From the NCBI RefSeq assembly GCF_000975265.2, contig NZ_CP083405.1, forward strand, positions 1,984,001 to 2,048,000: a stretch of DNA of 64,000 nucleotides, in the 5' to 3' direction. This stretch comes from Mycobacterium lepromatosis (lineage in GTDB: Bacteria > Actinomycetota > Actinomycetes > Mycobacteriales > Mycobacteriaceae). Shown here piece by piece: positions 38,970-50,519 of the stretch. A program made the translations under genes and the position numbers. Under the pieces are notes generated by a model. That model had not been told where the DNA came from. It did no database searches and worked only from the letters and a program-made list of their open reading frames with translations. The first letter of the stretch is position 1. Each line of letters begins with the position of its first letter.

Positions 38970-39560
38970 GCAAACAATTAGGTTGGCTGGTAATGTCGAT
39001 CTCATAGATGCGATTATTGTTGCCGATGTCAATCTTTAACAACGCACGCATGCGACCACACAGCGTACTGATAATACCCGAGATTTCATCGATTAGCAAG
39101 ACGGCACCGGATTGCGCGCGTAGTGCAAATCGACGAGTTTCCCCGGTGACTTTTTTGGCTCCACGCATTTCGATCGGCACCCCGGCGGGAACCAGCACGC
39201 GACTGACTGTCCGCCCCGCCTCGGGTACCCACAGATCCAGTAACGTGGCGATATCACCGTCGCAGGAAGCCGCCAGAAACGCCTCTACGATCCCGGGTGT
39301 TAGTCACACGGTGGAGTTGGGCTACAGGGTCGCTATGCAGCCGGCCACAAGCCCAGCCCCAGCTGACGAGTTTCTTGACGGCTGCCGGTGATCGTTTCAA
39401 CAAGTTGGCGATCTTCTCGAACGACACAGCAAACACGCTGTGCAGCACGAACGCAACACGAGGCAGCCGGCAGTACGCTTGCCTCTACCGCGAGATACCT
39501 GCCTGGAGATCTGCATCGCTATTACTATTACGGGATACTCTAGTTCTGATAATTGGCTTG
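38970..39560 (-). pseudogene. ECF sigma factor of the SigJ/ECF41 type, broken
   Basis: Minus-strand sequence reads RVAFVLHSVFAVSFEKIANL, then LKRSPAAVKKL, the sigma-4 helix-turn-helix of ECF factors. After frameshifts come RLHSDPVAQLHRVT, VLVPAGVPIEMRGAKKV, FALRAQSGAVLLIDEISGI and KIDIGNNNRIYEIDITSQP. That C-terminal part is the SnoaL-like extension typical of ECF41 factors such as SigJ and SigI. The sigma-2 domain is missing or unreadable, so it cannot direct transcription. Its surviving 3' frame runs without a stop into the lipoprotein gene. I know of no sigma gene at this site in M. tuberculosis. Confidence 0.7.
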
Positions 39561-39599
39561 AGGTGGCGAGATGTCTTCTGGAGCTATGTCTAGTATGTG

Positions 39600-42190
39600 G
39601 ATTTCCCCCCTACGTTGCCGTCGACCTCGACTAGCGCTCCCGGCGGCAAGCACCGTGTTGCTCCCTGTGCATCCGCCACACAGGGAAACCCGAACTCGCG
39701 TGCCACCACGGCGGCGTGTGACATTGGATTACCGAGCTCGGTTACAACATCGCGGCGTAGCAGAAGACCGAAGTATAAGCCGACATCAGTGACCTCCGCG
39801 ACAAGAATCTCGCCGGGCTGGAGGTCGTCGATGATCTCAGGTCGCAAGATCAGCACTCGGCCGCAGGCCCGCCCGCTGGAGACTCCGACACCGCGCAGGA
39901 TGTCCCCGGCGCCCAACGCGCTCGACGACGTGGTCAACGGCTGCCAGCTGCCGCTGAATACCGTCGGCGGGACGATGGCTGCCAACCTGTGGTGTTCGAC
40001 TCGACGTCGGGCGATCAGTCCCGAAACGTCCACCGGGAGCCGGTCAAGTTCGTCAAGCTCGTCGACCAACAGGTAGAACACGTCATCTGCGGTGTCGAAA
40101 ACACCGGCGTCGGTCAGCCGGCGTCCATATTCACGCAGTAGACCACGCAGCACCCCAATGGCGCGCACCACCCTGTCCGGCGAACTTCGCGGTCGCGCAG
40201 TTGGCGGGCAGCTAACAGCGCAACAGGCATGGCCCACCGTGGAATCCGCGGATGCTGGGGCCGGTGGCGCAAGAAGAGCGCTTAACGCTTTGGTGATCAT
40301 CCGGACCAGCAACTCGGGATTGTCGGCGTAACTGGACGACAGCATCTCCACTTCTGCTGGACCTCGATGCTCGGTCAATGCTAGTTCAGCTCGCACGGTT
40401 GCATGAAACTCCGGCGCTTCGATTGCCAGTTTATTAAGGTGCTCCCCCGGTTCGGCCAGCAGGCGTGTCACATTCGGGTCGCGCCACGCCGCGCTGACCA
40501 GTCGTTGCACCGCCTCTACCAATCGCGCACTGACCAATTCCGTCCCCGCGGGAGGTGTGGCCGCTCGCCCACACAGACCGCGCAAACACGTTGAACATGG
40601 CGCACAACATGAATGACCCCGACGCCAACACCCAGTCGTGCACGACATGATCACGCGCCAAAAAGAGCAGACTCAGCAGCCGGCGATCGTCGCGTTGGGT
40701 GACATCAACGCCAGCAAGATGTTCCAGACGATCGACATCGTCGATGTAGGCGCTGGTATCTCGGAGAGAACCGACGCTTAGGTCAACGAGGTTGATACCG
40801 AGTACCCCAATATTGCGGAAGATGCGCAGTTGCCTATGTACGCGGTTGGATTCCGACGGCGGAAGTTGCTTACCAAAGATCGGTAGGGAGCCCATACTGG
40901 GGCCAAAGAATCCACTGTTGCTGACAATGGTTACGGGTTTCACGAACGGCACGGTTTCTGCCATAACATGCCCCGACGTGATGCCCCCCATACAGTCGGT
41001 GGGCGAATACCGCGACTGTACGCATGGCGATTTCGCGCTGAATAATCCCGCTGGGCTGCAACCGCTCGGCGATGTACACACCTACCGGCACGCAGGCCCC
41101 GCACAGTCACCGATGAAGACGACGGCGAGAACGGACCAGGCAGCGCCTCCGGCAAATTGGTGGCCAGGAAAGTAGGGAACCGCGGATCGATTGGAGTGTC
41201 CAATGCGCCGTTAATTCCTTCTGGCCCAGCGATCTGGGTACCACTCCGTCTTTCAGAAGGCGCGTCAACGGCAGGCAAGTGTTGGATATTAGCCAGTCGC
41301 CAGGGCGCTACCATCAATCACCCAACCAACGAAACCCGGCCGCGGATCGCCAGTGTGAAGTCGTCGATACATTCATCGAAGTTCCAGACCGGTACGAATT
41401 CCCACTTATCGCGTGGCCGTGAGGTATCTATCAATGGCGCGCTCTGCAAAAGTTTTAGTTCGGCTAAAAAGCCGAGGCTTCGTAGCGCCGCCAACCGCGA
41501 GCCCAGCGGCACGATCGGCCGCCCGAGTCTAGCGGCGATCTGACGAAATGTCTTCTCTCCTAGTGCCGCGAGATTGACTGGACCAGTATTTATCTCGGTG
41601 TCCATGATTGCGCGGATGAACAACCGAAGCGCGTCGTCGGTGTGGATAACCTGCAGGGCGTGATCGGCGCCAATATCGGGAAGCACGAGCAAGGCCAACT
41701 CCCGGCGCACCCAATTGTCGACTCCTCGGCCGACGACCAACGCGGATCGAATCGCGACCCACTGCATTCCAGAATTGGCCAACATTTTCTCAACACGAGC
41801 TGTGTGAAGGCCGTCAGTACTGGCCGACGTCATAGCGTCGTCCTCGGTTGCTGGAGTAGTTGCCTCACTGTACAAGTGCGCCGAGGAAGCGAAAACGACA
41901 CGTCCGGCTCCTGTCTTGGTCATCGCATCCAGGACGTTGCGTACACCCTCGATATTGATCTGGTTCTGTGGGCGCCGTGCCCAGGCACAGTGAGCGACCA
42001 CCTCGGCGCTCATGACAGCGCAGCGGACGGCAGCAGTGTCTCGGATGTCCGCTGCGACGAAATCAGCTTCACTCGGTCAGCTTTCGGGACGATGGCGGGC
42101 GATACCGACGACAGTGTGTCCTTGGCTGAGCAGTTTGGCAGCGAGGCTGTGGCCAAGTACTCCACTTGCTCCGATAACCACGATTCGCAC
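39600..42190 (-). pseudogene. Rv2047c-like epimerase/PEP-utilising fusion, broken
   Basis: GTG 42190 begins VRIVVIGASGVLGHSLAAKL, an NAD-binding GASGVLG loop of the extended-SDR/epimerase family; the same domain continues at 42013-41318 (GRVVFASSAHLYSEA, VGRGVDNWVRREL). The C-terminal half (40654-39600) has GDILRGVGVSSGRACGRVLI and the swivelling phosphohistidine motif NPMSHAAVVAREFGFP seen in PEP synthase-like proteins. Between them lies a scrambled stretch with several stops. The M. tuberculosis protein is about 854 residues. The 354-codon C-terminal frame is long, but it starts in nonsense sequence and lacks its own start signal. Confidence 0.8.
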
Positions 42191-42243
42191 TGCTAACTCC
42201 TACTCATGCCTAGTCGTCGTTCATAAACGCCGCGTTAACTAGA

Positions 42244-45200
42244 TTATCGAGATCCATGTCCGTGATGTTTTTCCGTGGTCTGCTCGCTGGTCGCAACCTT
42301 CGTCGTGCCCTCGGCTTCATTTGCCAACCCGAGCAACAAATCTAACATACCCGCCTGCCGAAGATGCTTGACCGGAATGGCTGCCACGACCCGCTGGATT
42401 TCGACTTCCTCGGGCACCGCGGCCGGGGTGCCTTGCTGCACGACGCCGACAAGTTCGGTTCGCATGTAGCCGACCAGTGCGGCCGAGTTCGGGTAGTCGA
42501 AGATGAGTGTGAGCGAAAGGGATAGATCGGTGGTGGTTTTGATTCGGTTGCGCATTTCGACCGCCGTCATCGAGTCGAAGCCCAACTCCTGTAACGCCTT
42601 GTCCGGGTCGATTGCTTCGGACGTGGTATTACCGAGAACGGTGGCGATGTGAGATCGTACCAGGTCCACCAGAACGGCATGTTGCTCGTCTTCGGGAAGC
42701 CCGAGCAGCCATTGCGCCAAAGCAGATTTCGATTTCATGGTGGCCAGCGAGTCGTCGACCTGACGCCGGGTCGGCACCATTGATTAAGTCGACGAAAATC
42801 GGAGACAGCTTGCCCCCATTGAACTTTGCCCGCAACGTAACAAAGTCGATGTAGGCAGGGAGCAGGACCGGTTGGTCGGCAATCAATGCGGTATCCATCA
42901 GTTCCAGCGCCTGATCCGAGGACATCGCCACAATATATCCCGACCGAAGCGGGCCCGGCCGGCGACGCCTAGTTCCCCGATCATCGCGCTGGCCTGATCC
43001 CACAGACCCCACCCCAGCGACATCGCCGGCAATCCCTGGGCCCGCCGATGCACAGCCAATCCATCAAGGAACGAGTTCGCCGCCGCATAATTACCCTGAC
43101 CCGACGAACCCACCAACCCGGCCATCTACGAGAACATAACAAACGCCGACACATCCAAGTCGCGGGTCAACCCATGCAGGTTCCAGGTCGCATCCACCTT
43201 GGCCCGCAACACCGCATCCACCCGCTCCGGCGTCAACTAGGAAATCGCCTCATCGTCTAGCACTCCGGTTGCGTGGATCACCGCCGACAGCGGCCGCTAC
43301 ACTTCGATATCGGCAATCACCTTGGCCAATGCTGTTCGATCCGCTACGTCACAGGCCACCACCTGGACCTCCACACCGGTTGCAGCAAGCTCGGCCATCT
43401 ACTTCACAGCGCCCGGGGCATCCGGGCCACGCCGACTCACCAGCAGCAGATTACGTACCCCATGGCGGGCCACCACGTGACGAGCTAACACCGAACCCGC
43501 CATCCCGGTACCACCAGTGATCAATACGGTTCCCGCCGCCCACGCATCCAGCATCATCATTACGACCTTGCCTACATGGCGTGCGTGACTCACATAGCGC
43601 AACGCGGCGTGCGCACGTCGCACGTCAAACGTCTTTACCGGCAATGGCCGAAGCACCCCGACATCAAATAGTGCGACCGATTGAGCGAGCATCTGCGCAA
43701 TGCGCTCTGGCCCGACTTCGAGGAGATCGAAGGCGCGGTAACGCACACCTGGGTATGCCCGGGCGATGACATCGGGATCACGGATATCAGTCTTGCCCAT
43801 CTCCAAGAACACTCCACCGGGGGCAACCAGGCGCAACGAAGCGTCCACGAAATCGCCCGTTAGTGAGTCCAGCACCATATCCATGCCGCGCCCGCCGGTG
43901 ACCGCACGGAACTTGCCCTCAAACTCCAAGCTGCGTGAATCAGAGATGCGATCGTAGTCAAAAACCATAGCCTGCAAGGTGTCCCACTTACCTTGGCTGG
44001 CAGGGGAGAACACCTCCAACCCCAAATGCCGGGCCAACTGCACCGCCGCCATCCCCACACCTGCCGGTGGCAGCGTGCACCAACACCCGCTGGCCTGGCT
44101 TCACGTCGGCAAAGTCCATCAGCGCGTAATAAGTGGTGGCGAAAACCACTGACATACTGGCTGCTTCTGCGTTCGACCAATCAGCGGGTATTGACAGTAA
44201 TAGCCGGACGTCGGCAGCGACCAACGTGCCGGTGCCCTCGGGAAACAGGCCCATTACTCGGTCACCAACATCACAATCGGTCACTCCCGGGCCGACTTCC
44301 ACCACCACGCCGGCTGCTTCACTGCCGAGCGACGCATCATGAGTAAACATGCCCAACGTGATCATGATGTCGCGAAAATTAGCGGCGATGGCACGAATGG
44401 CTACCCGGACTTGGCCGGGACCCAACCGCACATCGGCATTGGGAACAGGCTCCAACTGCAGATTTTCGAAGGTTCCTGCATTGCTGATACCCAACCACCA
44501 GGGTTCCTTGCCCGTCGGCACCAAGACACTGTCAACCGCGCGGCTGCCATACACTCTGGCGGTATGCACCGTTCCACCGCGTAGCAGTATTTGTGGTTCT
44601 CCGGCTGCCAAGGCCACAGCTACCGCTTCAGCATTCATGGGCAGTTCAGCGTCAACCAGTATGATTCGCTTGGGATGTGCGGTCTGTGCCGACCGCACCA
44701 ACCCCCACGCCGCCGTGCCCGCCAAATCGATAACGTCCTCCCCCGGCAACCCGACAGCTCCCCGAGTCGCCACCACCAGCACTCCAGAGTCGCGCTTAGT
44801 CAACCAAGACTGGATGGCGGCCAGAGCTCGGTGTGTGCGCTCATAGGCGGAGATCACCGGATTTTCTTTTTTTCAACAGATTCGAACAGTTCGTACAACG
44901 GCGCCTCCTCGGAACCCGCCCCCAAGCAATCAGTCGCCGGTGACCAAACCACCTCAAACAACCGATCCGGACCTGAGTTCGACACCGCGGCCAACAACTG
45001 CTGACCGGTTACCAGCCGGGCCATCATCGAAGCTACCGAGATTACTGGCAGCCTTAACCCATCGGCCAAATCAATCGACACCGATGAAAGTCCGGTCGGA
45101 CCCACCGGAGCGATCCGCGCCCATACTGCCGACGCACCGGGGGCATGCAACGAAACACCTTGCCAGGAGAAGGCACCAGGACCGCACTCTCGGCAGACTC

Positions 45201-48200
45201 AGCACTATCGGACGCTAGTATTAACGCAAGCAAAGCCGCATCTAAATAATGCCGGGTGCGCACCGAACCCGCTTACAGCGCCGGCGGTATCGGGCAACTT
45301 CACTTTAGCAAACACTTCATCGCCAGGTCGCCACATCGCGGTCAGCCCGCGATGTGGCGGGCCGTACTAGCATCCACGAGACGGCAACTGATCATAGCCG
45401 TCGCCGATGTCCACCTAGACCGCACCCACCGGTGGCCACACAGACAAATCTGCAACCAATGCTGGCGCCCCGGCACGGAGTACGCCTTTGGCGTGGCATA
45501 CCCATCCGGAACCGGAATCGGCCCGCGAAAAGATCGAAATACTGCGATGGCCTGACTCGTTCGAATCTTGAGGCGGCTCCACGACGACTTGCATTGCAAC
45601 CGAACCCAGCCCAGAATTCCCAGCCGACAATATCAATGGCGTCTGGAACGTCAGATCATAGACCACTGAACAGCCGACTGCGTCGCCAGCACGAATCGCC
45701 AACTCGACAAATCCCGCCCCAGGAAACAGCACCACACCACCAACGACGTGGTCGGCCAACCACCCCTGCATATTGGGCGACAATCGTCCCGTCAGCATCA
45801 CACCGCCTGAGGCCGGCAGTTTCACCACCGCGCCTAACATTGGATGCTTACTAGATCCCAGACCCAAGCCGATAGCATTAGCCCTCACACCATCGCTGAC
45901 AAGCCAAAACCGCTTAAGATCAAGGGAATAGGTGGGCAACTCGACGAAGTTATCCTGGCCCAGCACAGCGCGCCAATCCACATTCATGCCAGAGACGAAC
46001 GCTTGCGCGACGGCGTTGATCAGCGTTGTCGGCTCAGGACGTTCCTTGAGCAGTGCAGACATCGTGAGCACCCGTGCATCGGACAACGACTCTTCGATCG
46101 ACGCGGTCAGGCCGCTGCTCGGCTCAACTTCGAGGAATCGATTTCCTCCAGCTGAATGCACGAAGCGTATAGTGTCGGCGAATCGCACCGCTTCACGAAA
46201 GTGTCGCTTCCAGTAAGCCGCTGACGCGAAGGCTTCGCCAGCTAGCTGCCCAGTCACATTCGACACGATGGGGATGGTGGGGCCGCTCGATCGCAAGTCC
46301 GGCAGCAACCGCTCCGAATTCGTCGATCATCGGGTCCATACACGGAAAGTGGAACGCGTGAGAGACGGCCAGTTGGTGCACTCGGTGGCCGGCGGGCACG
46401 GAGTTCGTTAGTTACCGCAGCCACAGCATCCTGGGCGCCCGAAAGCACCACCGAGGCTGGTCCATTGACTGCCGCTATATCCAATCGATGCCCAGTAGCG
46501 GTCGCACCTGCTCTTCGGAGGCCTACACGGCACTCATCGCCCCTCTTGCCGACAAAGTCGGCATCAACCTGCCGCGGGCGGCCACTAGTATCGCAGTGTG
46601 CTCCAATGAGAGCACACCAGCTACATGCGCGGCGGACAACTCTCCCGCCGAATGACCCATCACGAAATCGGGATACAAACCCCAGGATTTCAACAACCGG
46701 AAAAGCCATTTCCACCGCAAACAGTGAATGCTGTGCAAATTCTGTTGTTATCAAAAGATTTTCGTTATTGCCCCATATTACTTCACGCAGCGGGCGCAAT
46801 AGGTGCCGGTCTAGTTCGTCCACCACGGTGTTAAACGCTTTAGCGAACACCGGGTATCCGGCGTGCAATCCCATTCCCATGCCGAGTCATTGAGCTCTTT
46901 GGCCGGGGAAGACGAATACGGTCTGGCCCCGGGTGTGGAGGTACCCCGAATGACCGACCCGAGTTCATTAGCTGCCAACTCGTCTAACCCAGCCAGCAAC
47001 CGGTCCCAATCACCACCAACCACAAACGCCCGATGCTCAAAAGGCCGAACGACCCGCCAGAGTCCACCCCACATCGGCAACATCAAGCTCGCCATAGGTA
47101 CGCACATGCTCGACTAACCGCGCCGCCTGTTGGGTCAGCGTCGCTTGGCTTTTCGCCGACACCACCCACGGCACCACGGGGATTTCAGCGACCCGTCGCG
47201 GCTCGGCCGGTACGGACTCGATGATCACATGCGCGTTGGTGCCGCTAGTCCCGAACGACGACACCTCGGCCCGACGCAATCGACCATTGGCCGACTCATC
47301 TTTCCAAGGCCGCGCCTCGGTCAACAACGACACCGACCCCGCCGACCAATCCATATGCAACGTCGCTGGCAACACCTCATGGCACATCGCCAACACCATC
47401 TTGGTTACACCAGCAACCCCCGCAAAAGCTTGCGTGTGACCCATATTCGACTTAATCGAACCCAACCACAAAGGCTCACCCGAACCGCGGTCTTGCCCAT
47501 AGGTCGCCACAACAACGCCTGCGCCTCAATCGGATCACCCAACGTGGTTCTATTCCCGTGGCCCTCCACTACATCAACATCAGCCGCTGACAACCCCGCA
47601 TGAGCCAAAGCCGCACGCACCACCCGCTGCTGTGACGGGCCATTTGGCGCCGTCAACCCGTTCGACGCACCATCCTGATTAACCGCCGAACCCCGCACCA
47701 CCGCTAACACCGGATGCCCCAACTGCTGCGCATTCGACAAACGCTCCACTACGAGTATGCCGCCGCTTTCAGAGAATCCGACGCCGTCGGCAGCCCCAGC
47801 GTAAGCCTTGCACTGACCATCCGGGGCCAACTCGCGATGCCGACTGAACTCTACAAAGACTGTCGGCGTGGCGTTGACAGTCACACCGCCGGCCAGCGCC
47901 AAATAGCACTCGCCGGAGCGTAGCGACTACACCACCATATGCAACGCAACTAACGACGACGAACACGCTGTATCCACCGACACCGCCGGGCCCTCCAGCC
48001 CCAGCACATACGACACCCGCCCCGACGCCACGCTCGTCGACTGTCCAGTCAGTCGGAAACCGTCTACGACTCCGACGGCGCCCAGGCCGTAGCCTTGAGT
48101 GAAACACCCCGGTGGCACTGCCCCCGTAACTCGGCAGGATCAATCCTAGCCCGCTCTAACGCTTCCCAACTCAGCTCAAGCAGCATCCGGCCGCGGATCC

Positions 48201-48576
48201 ATCGCCAACACCTCACTAGGCCCTATGCCAAAGAACACAGGGTCGAAGTCGGCAACACCGTCGACAAAACCGCCGGTACAGGTGTTGCACGTGCCCGGAA
48301 CGTCGGGATCGGGGTTATACAGACTGGCCAAGTTCCAGCCACAATCGGTCGGAAACTTTGACATCACACCCCGGCCATTGGCGACTATTTGCCATAGGGC
48401 CTCTGGGGGATTCACTCTACCTGGGAAGCGGCACGACATACCGATGATCATGATCGGGTCGTTGGACCGCTCCAGCAACTCCCGGTTGGTGCGCTTTAAG
48501 CGTTCAACCTGGACCAGTGCTTTGCGCAACGCTTCAGTCGCATGTTCATGTGTTCATGTTGGAGTTGATCAACCAT
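42244..48576 (-). pseudogene. pks12: Type I polyketide synthase (Pks12 type), single module, broken
   Basis: ATG 48576 begins MVDQLQH, the Pks12 N-terminus. One complete module follows on the minus strand in many frames. [16 protein letters not shown], with [11 protein letters not shown] for EGHGTGTxLGD and [49 protein letters not shown]: 44857-43990, with [34 protein letters not shown] and [32 protein letters not shown]. It ends with a docking-like tail. M. tuberculosis Pks12 has two such modules (about 4150 residues) and makes mannosyl-beta-1-phosphomycoketide lipids. Here only one module's worth of DNA exists, with many frameshifts and stops. Confidence 0.88.
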
Positions 48577-48774
48577 TACAAACCTCGCCTAACATTTAGT
48601 TGTCTCTAAACGCCGAATGCGGTCCTCGCCGAGTCACAAATGGTGCTGCATGAAGCGACGTCGTTGTTTTTTCGACTGTTATTGATTTTCGACCAGCTCG
48701 TTCTGCTCTCTGACCCAAGAATGTCGCTGGTGAGTATGGCCAACTCCGGCAGGATTTCAAAACGTCGGATACTC

Positions 48775-49104
48775 TCAGTTTTCATGCATCAAATTGCCGC
48801 AGTGCCAACGCCGCCGCAAAATCGCGAGGCCAGGTATATTAGACATCCACAAGTCGGCGGCCCTGGCAGCCCGGATCAACACATCACACAGTTCGATCGC
48901 GCCGGCTTCTTCATAGAGTGCTATGGTAACAGCCTCAGCTGCGCACCGCACCTGATACACGCGGTCCAACAAGTCAGTCAACAACACGACGACATCCGCT
49001 GGCAAGGCCCCAGCCTCCCCGCGGTTCATCAAGGCCCCTTGCTCGTATGCGCGCTGCCGGCAAGACGGCCGACAGTACCTGGCGGCGCCGACCCATCCCG
49101 ACAT
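48775..49104 (-). CDS. Small Rv2049c-like protein
   Basis: An open frame of 109 codons from ATG 49104. The N-terminus GAARYCRPSCRQRAYEQG matches the RYC..xCRQRAY motif of short mycobacterial proteins encoded between pks12 and rbpA (Rv2049c, 73 residues by memory). Two cysteines three residues apart suggest a metal- or nucleic-acid-binding knuckle. An acidic, leucine-rich helix region follows (VVVLLTDLLDRVYQVRCAAE, ELCDVLIRAARAADLW). The C-terminal 20 residues do not look conserved, so a frameshift may have lengthened it. No function is known. It may be intact or recently altered. Confidence 0.5.
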   Translation of the reverse strand: MSGWVGAARYCRPSCRQRAYEQGALMNRGEAGALPADVVVLLTDLLDRVYQVRCAAEAVTIALYEEAGAIELCDVLIRAARAADLWMSNIPGLAILRRRWHCGNLMHEN

Positions 49105-49315
49105 CGGTCACATTTCGACCACACCAGCGGCATGGTATGGAGCCGGAAACGATGCGTCACGCTTTGTCGACTTTAGTCCGCTAGTCCGTTAAATTGTGCG
49201 ACCCCAGGTATCCTTGCGATGGTCACATCGCGGACCTTACGTGCCAGCACGGGAACTACACGAATCCTCGTAACGTTTGGCAAGCGGAGAGAACCATCCG
49301 CACAGAAGCCAAGAG

Positions 49316-49364
49316 CACTATAGCACTATAAGGGCAAGAACTCACAGCACTATAAAACACTATG
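49316..49364 (+). promoter_or_regulatory. Four CACTAT(A/G) repeats upstream of rbpA
   Basis: CACTATA occurs at 49316, 49324 and 49348, and CACTATG at 49358. The first two are spaced by eight bases and the last two by ten. The last copy ends 29 bases before the rbpA ATG. The first pair contains ACTATAGCACTAT, found again upstream of the patatin gene (34577-34589). The arrangement looks like operator repeats or overlapping -10 elements; the factor is unknown. Confidence 0.45.
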
Positions 49365-49393
49365 ACTTAGTTAAGGTTAAGGAGAGTACGCCG

Positions 49394-49729
49394 ATGGCTG
49401 ATCGAGTGCTGAGAGGCAGTCGTCTCGGTGCCGTGAGCTACGAGACCGATCGCAACCATGATTTAGCGCCACGTCAGACAGCGCGGTACCGCACCGACAA
49501 CGGCGAGGAGTTCGAGGTCCCCTTCGCTGACGATGCTGATATCCCCGGTACCTGGCTGTGTCGCAACGGTATGGAAGGCACCCTGATCGAGGGTGGCCTG
49601 ACCGAGCAGAAGAAGGTCAAGCCCCCACGTACGCACTGGGACATGCTGTTGGAGCGCCGCTCCATCGAGGAGCTCGAAGAGCTACTCAAGGAGCGCCTGG
49701 ACTTGATCCGGTCCCGCCGCCGCGGCTGA
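49394..49729 (+). CDS. rbpA: RNA polymerase-binding protein RbpA
   Basis: A complete 111-residue transcription factor, unique to actinobacteria, that binds RNA polymerase and group-1 sigma factors and helps open promoters. All parts are seen: an N-terminal tail ([20 protein letters not shown]), the beta-barrel core with [14 protein letters not shown], a basic linker ([14 protein letters not shown]) that contacts DNA, and the C-terminal sigma-interacting helices ([20 protein letters not shown]). ATG 49394 has AAGGAGAG at good spacing. The 3' end overlaps the convergent ppm1 gene by 44 bases. The direct-repeat motif upstream may regulate it. Confidence 0.96.
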   Translation: MADRVLRGSRLGAVSYETDRNHDLAPRQTARYRTDNGEEFEVPFADDADIPGTWLCRNGMEGTLIEGGLTEQKKVKPPRTHWDMLLERRSIEELEELLKERLDLIRSRRRG

Positions 49730-50519
49730 CCGAGTTATGCGCACGCGCTATTCGAGCACGCTGGAGTCGTCCATCGATGCCCCATCGAGTGACTCTGACC
49801 AGTGCCTCGCGAATGTTGGATCCGCTCATTTTAGACACACCAAACTCACGTTCTGTAAAAGTAATAGGCACTTCGATGATGGTGAACCCGCTGTTCACAG
49901 TGCGCCAAGTGAGATCGACCTGGAAACAATAGCCCTTTGAGGCCACACCGTCCAGATCGATTGCCTCGAGCACTTCGCGACGATAGGCACGATAGCCGGC
50001 GGTGATATCGTGAACGCCGATGCCGAGCGCCAACCGCGAATATGTGTTGGCCGTTTTAGACAAAGCCAGGCGCTGCCACGGCCAGTTCCGCACCGTCCCC
50101 CCATTGACATAGCGCGAACCGATGGCAAGGCCGGCTCCGGCGTCGACGGCATCGAGTAAACGGTGTAGTTGTTCGGGCGCATGACTTCCGTCCGCGTCCA
50201 TCTCCACCAACACCGAGTAGTCCCGACTCATGCCCCAGGCAAACCCTGCTAGGTACGCCGTGCCCAGACCATCCTTGGTGGTACGGTGCATCACGTGGGT
50301 ACAACCCGGATCGACCTGTGCGAGTTCGTCGGCAAGTTCGCCAGTGCCATCGGGACTGTCGTCGTCCACAATGAGCACATGTATCCCTGGGCATGCATCC
50401 TTTAGTCGCCCATGGGTCACCGGCAGGTTCTCCAACTCGTTGAATGTGGGGATGATCACCAGGACGCACTGACTGGGACGATTACCCAATATTTGGCGCG
50501 CAGGCTGGCCGGTGGTCAT
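49686..50519 (-). CDS. ppm1: Polyprenol monophosphomannose synthase
   Basis: An intact 277-residue GT2 glycosyltransferase of the dolichol-phosphate-mannose synthase type. It transfers mannose from GDP-mannose to polyprenyl phosphate, supplying the lipid donor for lipomannan and lipoarabinomannan. Features: [13 protein letters not shown], the nucleotide-contacting [10 protein letters not shown] (Asp52-54), the metal-binding DAD at 108-110 (VEMDADGSH), and acceptor-side [10 protein letters not shown]. It lacks membrane helices. ATG 50519 overlaps the lnt stop (ATGA) and has AAGGAG just upstream, so it is translated as a separate chain. In M. tuberculosis the same two domains form one 874-residue protein. 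Confidence 0.94.
   Translation of the reverse strand: MTTGQPARQILGNRPSQCVLVIIPTFNELENLPVTHGRLKDACPGIHVLIVDDDSPDGTGELADELAQVDPGCTHVMHRTTKDGLGTAYLAGFAWGMSRDYSVLVEMDADGSHAPEQLHRLLDAVDAGAGLAIGSRYVNGGTVRNWPWQRLALSKTANTYSRLALGIGVHDITAGYRAYRREVLEAIDLDGVASKGYCFQVDLTWRTVNSGFTIIEVPITFTEREFGVSKMSGSNIREALVRVTRWGIDGRLQRARIARAHNSVSRGGGTGSSPGAP

Noticed and set aside
37510..39198. A 562-residue lipoprotein
   Set aside because: The first 117 residues match the tail of an ECF41 sigma factor. A Tat/lipobox leader begins at ATG 38847, so the extension is pseudogene read-through.
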